DNA of 64,000 nucleotides, from the NCBI GenBank assembly GCA_030141605.1, contig JAQGDQ010002371.1, forward strand, positions 504,547 to 568,546, given 5' to 3'. The translations under genes and the position numbers were made by a program. The stretch is from Tubiluchus corallicola. Taxonomy: Eukaryota; Priapulida; Priapulimorpha; Priapulimorphida; Tubiluchidae. The first letter of the stretch is position 1. Each line of letters starts with the position of its first letter. The notes under the pieces were generated by a model that did not search any database, had not been told where the DNA came from, and saw only the letters and a list, made by a program, of their open reading frames with translations. Positions 50,701 to 60,061 of this stretch are shown here, in pieces.

Positions 50701-53700
50701 GATCAACAGGGAAAGTCTGAAATTTCACTCCAATGACGTTTGTTTAGACTATCGGACATCTCTGTAATGACTGAATGACATTCAGAGTTGTCATTCTTGA
50801 TGTCATCCTGTCCTAGCAAGCGTCGCGCGTCTAGACCATCGCTTTTCCTGATGGAAAACAAAACTAATCAACAAAAGCACTGTGGCCACATTAAGAAACA
50901 GACTTTTGATTGGGTAAATATCTCATCACAAAGCGCGTCACTCAAGAATTATACAATTTGAATTCATCAGTATCGCATAAAGCGGTCATTCACGCGTGCA
51001 CAGACTACCAGGAAAGCTTGCCACTCACTTTCACAACTAATCATCGGGTATACCCTACAATCTAAACGGACATTAATTACCCATAATACTCACAAATAAC
51101 ACTTCAACATGCAGAAACTAGCGCTTCCTAATTACTGTTGTTCGAATAAAATCCAAAGTAAAGACAGTTTAAATATTCTACTCCTATAATTTATATGACA
51201 AAAAAAATTATAGTTGAAACCAATATTAAGCAGACCATAATTAAGCAGACTTACAATAGTTTGAATTACAGTAATTTTAACAGCCTGTGGATCTCGAATC
51301 TCAGTGGTAAATGATCTTTGTGTGAGCGCCATCAGCTGCTTTAGCCAACTTGCTTTGTACCTGGGCAGTCAAAGGATATAATTTGTATGTGAAATATGCC
51401 AAAAGTTTTAACCTAATAAAACAAAGATTAAGACTTAATCGTAGATACTAATTGACGTTTTTATTCTTTCCTCAAAAGCATACATTAGAGAATGTATTGA
51501 TGTTTTATTAGTGTTTAAGACAATAAATGTCAACCCTAATAAAATACTATTTATTATTAACTAGGTGTAAGACACATACTAGGATGGAAAATTAAATTAA
51601 GTCACTAATTATAATTAAGCTTTCATGTTTCAAATAACAATATACTTACGGCGATCCATAAACCAACAGTTCACCAAACTGAAAAAACAAAATAAAATTG
51701 TATATGTACGAAAACATATAGTTACAAAAATATGAGTTTACTCTAGTCTATATTACATATTTGTTTAAGTGTAGTTGCTTCAGTTTAAGTGCAATAATTA
51801 AGAATAACTAAGAATTCTTACGTCATAGAGTTGCTTGTTCTCGTTGTCCTCCTTAATCACTTGTTTTATTACTCCACGTTCTGCTGATATCTCAAATGCG
51901 TCGCAGATTTTCTAAAAAATGTCCACACTCTTTACCATTCTTTGACTGATAGGCGCTTTTAGATTGATCACGTTATATGCCATAAGCAAATTTTAAACTT
52001 GGGAAAGGGATTTTTTATGGTTATCGTGGTATTTAGACTTAGTTCGTAAACCATTTTAGCTGGACACCAAACTTTTAAAACATTACAAAGCTACACACAA
52101 CTATGTGGAAGTTAATGACAAATTTCAAATCGGTCAGTGATAAAATTATAGAATTTATAAAATTACGCCAAGGATAATCAGAAAGATGCCCAAAAATTTG
52201 GCGTTTCGAACCGAGGGCTCTCCAGTAATTAAGCTGTATAGTAATTAGGAGTTTAGTAATGAAAAGAAAGTTGCACGATTTTGCCACTGACAGCCGAAGA
52301 ACTCTTCACGGGTTATAGCGATTACAAATTATAGTTCTTAATTATCTTAACTATCAATCCTGGTAAATTTTTACACCCGTTTAATTTTTTTTACTCCTCA
52401 TCCCTTTGCATAACCACGTTTATACTTCCATCAGAAATACACGAACCTCAATTTTATCTCTGCATTGCGTTTCTTTTGCCGGAATGACGGCTAGAATGTC
52501 CACATAATAGTCTGCAGGGTTGAATTTTGGGGGGCATCTCAAATTCAGACTATCAAAATATCCATGAAGAGCTTTCGTTGAACCCAAATATGCTACTCTG
52601 CCTTCTGCCATCAACAGCAGCCTGAAAACCGTAAACACCGTAACTTGAATGCAACATTATTCCTTCATAACCTTCATTATCAGGAATCCAAAATAATAAA
52701 GGAATGGAATGTGTTTTTTGCTTTACGGGTTACCATCTGGTTTTTTAGCTGTGACTATTGCTAGTTGATAACTTAATTAAAGTCACTTGAATTTTCAAGT
52801 GATGTTATGTAGTTTTATGGTTGTTAGAGGCTGAATAAAACCATGTAGCCAAATGTTGCAATTTTCAATACAAATGTTTTCAAAACTAGTTTGGGCACCT
52901 TTTACCCTTCGTTATTCTCGAGCAAATCTGAAGTATGTGTACTTCGCATCCAAATCAACACATTTTAGAAAACCAAAAATCCATAAGCAAAACAAATTCA
53001 TTTGGTAGTCTGGATAGGCAAAACTGGTACAATAAAGAAATCTATAACAGTCGTACTTTACCTGTCAAACATAGCGTACAATTCCGACGCAGGCTGATGT
53101 ATGGTACACAGAATAGTTCGTCCTTTACTAGCCATGTCTTTCATGACCATGACAACATTTTGTGCCATAAAAGAATCTAAGCCAGAAGTCGGTTCGTCAC
53201 AAAACATTAACTTTGGGTCTGTTAACACCTAGTAATTAGAAAAAAGCTTAAATAAATTATGATTCAACAGACGATGCCTCTAGATAGAGTTTAGTTTTGA
53301 GACGGCCATAGCCTTCGCTCTATTAGTATAGGAATACAATATTATCATAACTGATCAGCGACTGTAACTCATATATTGAAAAATGCTGAGCGTGAGTTAC
53401 AGTTTAAGCTTGCCATGTGGGTATATGAAGACAAACGTTGGATGCAAACAAGCAAAAATGTGTACAATCTCATCTTATCTCAATTCTCTAATCTCCTATC
53501 TCTAATAAAAACACTGTTGGAATTTCAAGTTCCTAGTTCCTTTGGGTCACGGCTACTTTTGCCAACATCCGAAAAGCTCTAACTGCAAATTGGATGTTCA
53601 AGTTGGTTTAAAAAAAGAGCTAAAGATTTGGCTAGTTTTGGTGGTATTGAACTCTTTAAAAATGCTTGATTATTGTTACTAAACTTAGAACATTCATTTG

Positions 53701-56700
53701 GTGCTAACAGAAAAGGGGATTTTCGTATATGTTTAAATACTATTTTTGTTCTTCCCCAGCATGTAATGGCAACAAAATTGAGTTTTTATATAAAGGGTAT
53801 GAACGGAATCCTATACATAAGAAAGCGTGAATAGGAATTTATACCTTCTAATATGTAGAACTCTGGGAATTCCCCTTTCTACAGGAATTTAATTTTTATT
53901 CCAATTCCATTCATTTTTCCACAAAAGGTATTCTCATAGGAATTCCACCGAATACCCATACATAAGAAATTAAAGTTAAGCATGCATGCTTTAAATAAGA
54001 GCGTACGTACTTCACACGCAAACGCGAGACGTTTTTTCTCTCCTCCTGAAATGCCTTTCATTCTGCCAGGAATACCAATCAGCGTATTCTCGCATGACTT
54101 GAGACTAAACTGCAATATTTAATGAAATCGCTTTAGTTCATGTTCTGGCTTGAAACATACATAAAATTTTCACTTTTCAGACCTTTTAGTTTTTTTATTT
54201 CATAGTTAGTATCATCGTAACTGAATAAGATGCTCAGATGACTATAAAATTAATATTAATTGCTGCAGTTTTTTAAAAGTAGCAGTATAAAAATTTTATA
54301 GTACTTCAAAAGTTTTTACGGGAAATCAGAGTTTCGCTTGAGAGAAAACTAGAGTTTCAAGCTGCTGTAATTTGCCTACTTTAAAACAAATAGAATTTTG
54401 TTCATATGTTGCGTGGAATTTTTTTGCACATGATAGCTTAAAAACGACATCTACTTTATTAGCCTTTTCTCCAAAATTTAGCAATTAAATGTAATAAATA
54501 TTCGTTACTTCAATCAACGCCTCTTCTACTTTTTCCATACGCTGTTGGTAAGATAACTTTTCATCCATCCTTAAAAGAGCCTATAAATTGAAGAAATGTT
54601 TATTAAAACCAGCCAATCATTCTACGTATTCTCCCAACTTTGCTTTTAAAATAGCAGAACAGAAAAGTTTTAAAATTCGGACTGTTATATCTTTGAGTTT
54701 TCTGTTGCTCACGTGAATTTTAAGGATTCACGGTGGTAAATGAAACGTCTGCTATAATACATTACATATAAAATGTACGGAGGAGGAAGATCAAGAGGTT
54801 GAGTAACACGAATGTGTGTGAATGAGTCTGTACTTCAATAAATAGGACCTTAGGTTCAACCTTGAATGTTATTGAGTTACCCATTCGGCGAAAGCAGCTG
54901 GATTTTATCACTAGAAATGCACGAAATAAATTGGTTTAGTTCAATTTTGACTATTATCGCGTTTACTCATTTTTCTCGAAAGCACCTGAATTTTATTACT
55001 TGTAATGCAACTAATTTGCTGCTGCTTCAAACTCAGCAGCTTGGTCAGTCAGAGGGCATCATTTGCGATAAATTTTAAATAATAAATACAACTAACGTTT
55101 TATTTTAATCATTACTATTGAGCGAGTAAGGTTTCCAATCTACTTAGGTAAATTGCCTACATATAGTATTCTATTCTGTCTACCGCAACTAACACATGAT
55201 GAGAGTACTATTGTTGTTTTAGTTATGTAGACAAGCTGAGTAACTGTTTTCAAGTGATTAAGCTTGTTTTCAGAAAAAAGTATCAAAAAGTAGGCCTACC
55301 TGAAACTTTAAATGTTCTCTCACGGTAAGCATACCAAGAAAGAGATCGTCTTGCTGGACATAGGCTGAAATAGATCGTATGCCAGGTCCAAGAAAATGGC
55401 CATTTATTTTCACCGTACCATGCAGAGTAAACGCACTAGTGTGCCTGTGCGTAAGCACATTTAATAGTGTACTTTTCCCAGAACCACTGAAATTTAGATT
55501 TACACTTATTTATTACATCTTAATGCAAAGAACAATACACATTTAATTTAGTCTAATACACATTTACATTTAACATGTAACATGTGATTATGTACCATGT
55601 GCAATAAAACAAAATAATAGCGACAGTATTATATCGACAATCGGATTGCCCGTCCCACTACCACGCGTGACGAGTAGCACAACTGTTTATATTTACGAAG
55701 TATGGATTCGCAGTAGCCAACTAATCCGACTTTAAGGATGCAGCTCCCGATATCGCGTACGAAACAATAGAAGCTAAGCTACTGATGATTGTTGGCAATA
55801 CAATAAAAATCAATTTACAATTATTATATTCACATTAGGCAAAAAGACTGAAGCTCTATTTATTTGTAAATTTACAATTAAATAAAAACCACTTGCAAAT
55901 TTAGTTAATAACTGTATTATAAGTCCAACACTTGAAAATTTTTAGTTGATTTGTTGCAAATTCTAATAAAATTACATTATCGTCAACAGATAGATCTCTG
56001 TAAGTTTTACTCTTCTTAAATTGAATTATTCATCTGTGCATAGGCTTATAACTTTGGTGAAGTATTATTCATATATGATTATACCTTGAAGACCACGATG
56101 ACGACGACGACAAAATGATGATGATGTCAAGTGATGACGAAGATAATAACGATGATGATGTCGGTGACAACAATGATAACGACAATGACGACAATGTTTT
56201 GACAGGGATGATGAAGAGATGAAGACAGTAACAGCGATGATTACTTTGAAAAAAACTGCAATCATAAAGAAAATGATAAAGATTACCTGGCTCCCATAAT
56301 GGCTAGCAGAGTTCCACCTTCTACATATCCAGTAACTATAACATGATAATACTACGTTTCATAAACTTGACTGTACAGTTTGTTAATTTTACGCCCTCAC
56401 ATTCTGTTTAAGTAGATATCTGTTTGGTTTAGATTATGTTTATGAAAATTGTGTTGTCAATTTACGTATGTAGTTTAATTGGTCAAATTCGTTATATCAT
56501 CTTTCAAAGAATTACTAATTTATTTTTTATTTTAACGCACTAATAAATTAGGTTAATAGTACTGTTTTAAATTTTTAGGCACCTGACAATGCTGTCGAAA
56601 TGTTGTGTTCAAACCTTAGTTACTAGTAAAAGCATTTAGTAATGGGGTTTTACATACTTAAGTATTGTGGTGTAATCTTGCGGTTTTAAGCAAACTATTC

Positions 56701-57651
56701 GCACTAATTTCTCTCCTTTCAAACATAAACTTAACAGAAATAATCGTGTTCGCTACACTGTTTTGCTTATTCAATTATTGCTTCACATTGCTTTTCATCT
56801 AAGGAAGAATAATTGTCTATAAAAATGAAGAGCTACATTTGGTTGGTAGCTGAAAAGCATCAATTATGGTGCTGTGATAAGAAGAAAGAAAACTCACTGT
56901 CATTCTTGTCCTACATAAATAAACTTACACAAAATAAACATCAAAACAATAATACCATTTCGAAGAACATGCTTCGCGTGTGTCCGTTTTCGTTGGTAAC
57001 CCATATTTGAGTTGTGACTTTCATGATGTGTCCATACATTTATTTCCTCCCAAGTTAAGGTAATCTGAAAAAGTTGGACGTCGGATTAAGAGTGCACAAA
57101 ATGAAACGTAACTAACTGACACGAAAAGGGCCGGTTTATGAAATGTACGTAGTTTGTACTACTGTGCCTAGTTTGTGTTAGGTTTGAAGCCCCAAACACT
57201 GCAGCATTTCCTGCATTTCATCCACTCGGAAAGCTTCTTCTACAACTGATAATAATTTTGCTTATCACTCCTAAAGTCCTCTATCTCTCTGAAGGTTTAG
57301 CTTACTTAACTGAAAAGCTAGGCGATTGTAACTAACATATTTTTAGGGATGCCATTAATAGCCTCAAAAAGAATTTTTGTAGAGGCCATTGTGGCTAATT
57401 AGCTAACCGGCAAATCGTTTCTAGCAGCAGATTTTTTATCTATTATCATCAACCTGCTATTAGACTATTCGACATGTTGTTTAAAAAATAATATTCTCAC
57501 ATTAAGTGCACAAAAATTTGGGCTCAATAATGTTCAGTACTGCAGTAGTTTTGTTTCATAAGCATGTACTGTTACAAAATGAGCCCTCGTTTATATATGT
57601 AATGGACCTTAGCAGATAGCTACTTCGATAATAATATTAATAATAATGATA

Positions 57652-57738
<87 letters not shown>

Positions 57739-57966
57739 AATAATAATAATAATAATGTCACTTACCGTTTCAACCTCACTAATACCAAGCACACATGTAG
57801 CTAGGCGGTCAAGCAGCTTGATGTCCCTTGTTTCGAATTGAACAGCTGGTTCCAAATCATGTTCCACTTCACCCAGACTTTCTTCATAGGCTTTGTTTTC
57901 AATGCCATCTACATCTACATTTAACTGATCATCGTGAATAATAGGTTCGTGAAGCGAAGCAGCCAT
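41642..57966 (-). CDS. white-like: White-like ABCG half-transporter, 19 coding exons
   Basis: Nineteen exons join to 2025 nt (674 residues plus stop), all phases matching, the usual length for the family. Order is NBD then TMD, as in ABCG. Motifs: LTWEEINVW near 70, Walker A GASGSGKST 118-126, Q-loop 164-165, signature SGGEK 227-231, Walker B LMFCDE 246-251, H-loop His283, and the [14 protein letters not shown] block after the NBD that resembles White. The TMD has about six helices between 415 and 668, with the REH motif near 482-484 and a loop with Cys619, Cys626 and glycosylation site N622. As a half-transporter it should pair with a second subunit. Insect White carries pigment precursors, but substrate here is unknown. 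Introns are 0.1-1 kb except intron 13 (4.7 kb, LINE insertions). Orthology to White rather than another ABCG is inferred. Confidence 0.93.
42327..42397 (-). CDS. white-like: ABCG exon 18 (Cys-containing loop)
   Basis: [17 protein letters not shown]; holds Cys619, Cys626 and glycosylation site N622. Phase 0 out. Confidence 0.9.
42509..42609 (-). CDS. white-like: ABCG exon 17 (extracellular loop start)
   Basis: [20 protein letters not shown], then EALNINQW; a diagnostic ABCG stretch before the last loop. Phase 2 in, 1 out. Confidence 0.92.
42955..43015 (+). repeat. Possible decayed tRNA-derived SINE
   Basis: A T-arm-like TGGGTTCAACTCCCA near 42984-42998 follows a GCATAACTACCCGGC stretch; it looks like a degenerate Pol III promoter. 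Lies in ABCG intron 16. Confidence 0.25.
43298..43403 (-). CDS. white-like: ABCG exon 16 (TM5)
   Basis: [19 protein letters not shown], then a hydrophobic run ending GGFNLNL; acceptor TTCATTAG, donor GTAAGT, phase 2. Confidence 0.87.
44165..44242 (-). CDS. white-like: ABCG exon 15 (TM4)
   Basis: [18 protein letters not shown] and TSDAAVAI; residues 523-548, then one base of Ser549. Donor GTAAGT, phase 1. Confidence 0.88.
44805..44862 (-). CDS. white-like: ABCG exon 14 (TM3)
   Basis: [19 protein letters not shown] plus one base of Gly523; follows the 4.7-kb intron. Donor GTGAGT, phase 1. Confidence 0.9.
45500..47890 (-). pseudogene. LINE (non-LTR retrotransposon) remnant lacking the RT core
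   Basis: Read on the minus strand: the end of ORF1 with a CCHC zinc knuckle ([14 protein letters not shown]) and a second Cys/His cluster at about 47632-47835; then the apurinic endonuclease of ORF2 ([10 protein letters not shown] near 47480, AVGDVNARN near 47165, SVIDLILCS near 47030); a linker with KPFWNSAL near 46680; then a C-terminal region ([12 protein letters not shown] near 46140, [16 protein letters not shown] near 45720). The polymerase core between linker and tail is missing, the join lying near 46170-46230. Stops and frameshifts occur throughout, the first right after LQEIK. It is dead and sits antisense-compatible inside the ABCG intron, that is, in the same orientation as the host gene. 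Confidence 0.85.
47885..48640 (+). pseudogene. LINE reverse transcriptase C-terminal fragment
   Basis: A 201-codon open segment at 47899-48504 carries the region after the RT palm of a CR1/jockey-type [18 protein letters not shown], then [19 protein letters not shown] and [11 protein letters not shown]. The similarity continues in another frame to about 48610 ([12 protein letters not shown]). The 5' part is truncated. It is head to head with the minus-strand LINE remnant and opposite to the host gene. The family assignment is from recalled motifs, not alignment. Confidence 0.7.
49604..49696 (-). CDS. white-like: ABCG exon 13 (residues 473-503)
   Basis: [19 protein letters not shown] then LDTYYLSK, matching the REH region of ABCG proteins. 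Donor GTATGC, phase 0. Confidence 0.92.
50130..50261 (-). CDS. white-like: ABCG exon 12 (TM1-TM2), GC donor
   Basis: Residues 429-472; includes [19 protein letters not shown] and NMFSILL. The border that keeps frame with exon 13 is GCAAGT, a GC-AG intron donor (50129-50128). Confidence 0.88.
51255..51360 (-). CDS. white-like: ABCG exon 11 (start of TMD)
   Basis: Residues 393-428; [17 protein letters not shown], a typical ABCG entry to TM1. Donor GTAAGT, phase 0. Confidence 0.9.
51650..51678 (-). CDS. white-like: ABCG exon 10, 29-nt micro-exon
   Basis: Encodes FGELLVYGS plus two bases of Pro393, between TTTTTTCAG and GTAAGT. It is required to keep frame between exons 9 and 11. Confidence 0.75.
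51822..51911 (-). CDS. white-like: ABCG exon 9 (linker, residues 354-383)
   Basis: KICDAFEIS followed by a charged cytoplasmic linker; donor GTAAGA, phase 0. Confidence 0.87.
52447..52621 (-). CDS. white-like: ABCG exon 8 (end of NBD, White-like linker)
   Basis: Residues 295-353; [13 protein letters not shown] and [19 protein letters not shown]. Donor GTTCGT is weak but keeps phase 0. Confidence 0.9.
53062..53228 (-). CDS. white-like: ABCG exon 7 (Walker B, H-loop)
   Basis: Residues 240-294; [13 protein letters not shown] and TIHQPASE. Leaves in phase 2 (AG|G Arg295). Confidence 0.94.
53795..53957. mobile_element. MITE-like fold-back element in ABCG intron 6
   Basis: Begins GGGTATGAACGGAATCC and ends GGAATTCCACCGAATACCC, imperfect terminal inverted repeats of about 17-25 bp around about 163 bp. 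GGAATTCC-type motifs recur inside. A target-site duplication is not clear. Confidence 0.5.
54011..54109 (-). CDS. white-like: ABCG exon 6 (ABC signature)
   Basis: Residues 207-239; [18 protein letters not shown] then AFACE. Donor GTACGT, phase 0. Confidence 0.93.
54509..54580 (-). CDS. white-like: ABCG exon 5 (residues 183-206)
   Basis: Encodes [15 protein letters not shown] and VEEALIE, the conserved helical region before the signature motif. Phase 0 at both ends. Confidence 0.9.
55300..55486 (-). CDS. white-like: ABCG exon 4 (Walker A second half, Q-loop)
   Basis: Starts with SGSGKST, continues through YVQQDD and ends with EHLKFQ; residues 120-182, out in phase 0. Confidence 0.92.
56094..56238. 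repeat. Degenerate GAT/GAC trinucleotide region in ABCG intron 3
   Basis: About 145 bp rich in GAT, GAC and AAC triplets, imperfect. Confidence 0.8.
56287..56335 (-). CDS. white-like: ABCG exon 3, 49 nt (first half of Walker A)
   Basis: Encodes residues 104-119 and two bases of Ser120: [15 protein letters not shown]. The intron splits the Walker A motif in phase 2. Confidence 0.9.
56956..57064 (-). CDS. white-like: ABCG exon 2 (residues 68-103)
   Basis: Acceptor TTTTCAG, donor GTATTA (weak). Encodes LTWEEINVW and ends in KHVLRN, phase 1. Confidence 0.87.
57629..57757. repeat. (AAT)n(AAC)n(AAT)n microsatellite at the ABCG exon 1 donor
   Basis: Pure AAT, then about ten AAC, then AAT triplets, ending about nine bases from exon 1. 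Read on the minus strand it forms an ATT/GTT-rich stretch right after GTAAGTGAC. Confidence 0.97.
57766..57966 (-). CDS. white-like: ABCG exon 1 (residues 1-67)
   Basis: ATG at 57966-57964; acidic cytoplasmic N-terminus. Donor GTAAGT, phase 0. A triplet repeat begins at the tenth base of the intron. Confidence 0.85.
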
Positions 57967-58646
57967 TCTAGCAAAGTGCTCATTAAAAGACAGCAGTGGT
58001 CTGTTCTAAAATATTAATCTCAAACCTTCTTGAAGCGCAATAACAAAAACAAAATGATCACGCAAGTCCTAATTAATTCGTTCCACGCATGCAAATGTAA
58101 TTTCAGAGTGAATTCAAGCTACGCGAAATAATTTTGTAAATGCGATAAATGCTCTATTTCAATAATTAAGGGTGAAAAACATATTAATTTAATTAAATAG
58201 AATACCTATGTGACCTTGGCTACACACTCGATCGCTTAATTGTGACTTTGACAAGGCTGATATATAGCTAACATTCTTCGTAAAACAGTGTTGTTGTAGT
58301 ATTGTGAAGCACATACACATGCATTGTGATTGTGATTTTTTTGTAATTTATCATGCATTCTTACCAAAAAATCTAATAAATTAACCATTTAGCAAGCATA
58401 ATTAGTAGGTGAAAGTACAAAGTAGCCATCCAAAGTATAATATATGCAGGACTGTTGTTTTTAGTAAACAAAAATTTATGATACCTGTAATAATTAAACA
58501 AGTGCACGCGTGAGTGTGAATACGGTATAAAAACAGCAAGTAAAAATAACCAGGTTTGCGTACACAAATATTTTAATACAAAACGTTATACAGTTTTTAT
58601 TGCATCACAAAGAATTATGTACAACTACACGCACGCACCTACGCGG

Positions 58647-58647
<1 letters not shown>

Positions 58648-58698
<51 letters not shown>
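58648..58698. repeat. (CA)n microsatellite
   Basis: About 25 uninterrupted CA dinucleotides. Confidence 0.98.
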
Positions 58699-58699
<1 letters not shown>

Positions 58700-59452
58700 A
58701 AGTAAATAAATCATTCTAGATGAGACATAGTGTGATTAACAGCTAGAATCAAACATCAATTACCACCTTTGACAGCGTGTCTCATGTATACCAGTCTAAA
58801 TTCAGCCTTGATTCAGGAAATTTAAAGCATATCTTTAAAACTCTTACAGTTTTGAAACAAATCAATATATTCAGATTAAATTCAACCTAATTTAGATTTT
58901 CAAAACTTAGATAATTAAGGGTTTTTAATTTTGCGCTTTAAAGACCAGACCAGCAGACGTCACATCAACCTAGCTTGCTTTCCTGGTGCAGAATGACAGA
59001 ATGCTGAAATCCAGAAACCTATGTCTGACTAGAAGCACAAATAACAAACCGATGTTCAGATACATGTTATCCCGAAAAAAGACACAGAGAAAACATTATA
59101 GCAAGCTTACAGAAGAAAAAATGAGTCAGACTGGCTTATAGACCAAATTGCTGTTAATGCTATATGACACTTGCTATAATGCTATGTTTGTTTTAACACG
59201 GCTAACCAGTCACACAGTACCAAACATTTTCTTCAATAAATGAACTCAGTAGTGGGATATCGCTCAACTACATCAATTTCTGTCTGGCTTCTTAAAGCAT
59301 GCGGTCACAAGTCCTAAAAACTGAAACTTTTTGTAGCACGTATCTGCTCTCTACACCTCGTGAAACAAAAGCTCTCTTTGTAAATAGAAGAATACATAGA
59401 AGATAAATGCAAGATCAGCAGTTAAATTAATATTTATTAGCTGGTACTAACA

Positions 59453-59542
<90 letters not shown>

Positions 59543-59543
59543 T
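59453..59543. repeat. (ATT)n microsatellite
   Basis: About 30 ATT triplets, passing into TTTA units. Confidence 0.98.
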
Positions 59544-60041
59544 ATTTATTTATTTTATTTCAGACATTTATATTCCATAGAAGAAGAATAAAATAAGGCA
59601 CAAGTAAAAACACAAAGTTAGCTTACAGAAACGTAGTAAACTTATATACAAGAAAGGTCTTATATCGTCTTAAACTTAGATCGTCTTTCTTTTGTTGAAA
59701 GATACATAATACATAATAATACATAATTTTGATGCATAACAATTTAGGACTACTTCTCAATATTTATGCTGTTTATTTACGCTGCAGTTTGACGAGTCTA
59801 ATGCTACTATAAACACATGCAAATTTAACTTTCTAAACAGCTTTAGCTTAGAGTAAATCTTGTATATTGGCCACTGTCTTCACCCATTAATGACGTCATA
59901 TCCATTTCTGCAGTGGCACCAGTCTTGGTACTACATGCTGCACTTTGAACTTTGAAGCAGAAATAATCTTATGTTCGATGTTGTAAACGATGAACTCCTC
60001 AAAGAAATCGTAAAAAGTATCACATGTATCCCCCTACCGGA

Positions 60042-60061
60042 CAGCCCAGCCCAGCCCAGCC
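60042..60061. repeat. (CAGCC)4 short tandem repeat
   Basis: Four perfect CAGCC pentamers in an AT-rich context. Confidence 0.9.
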
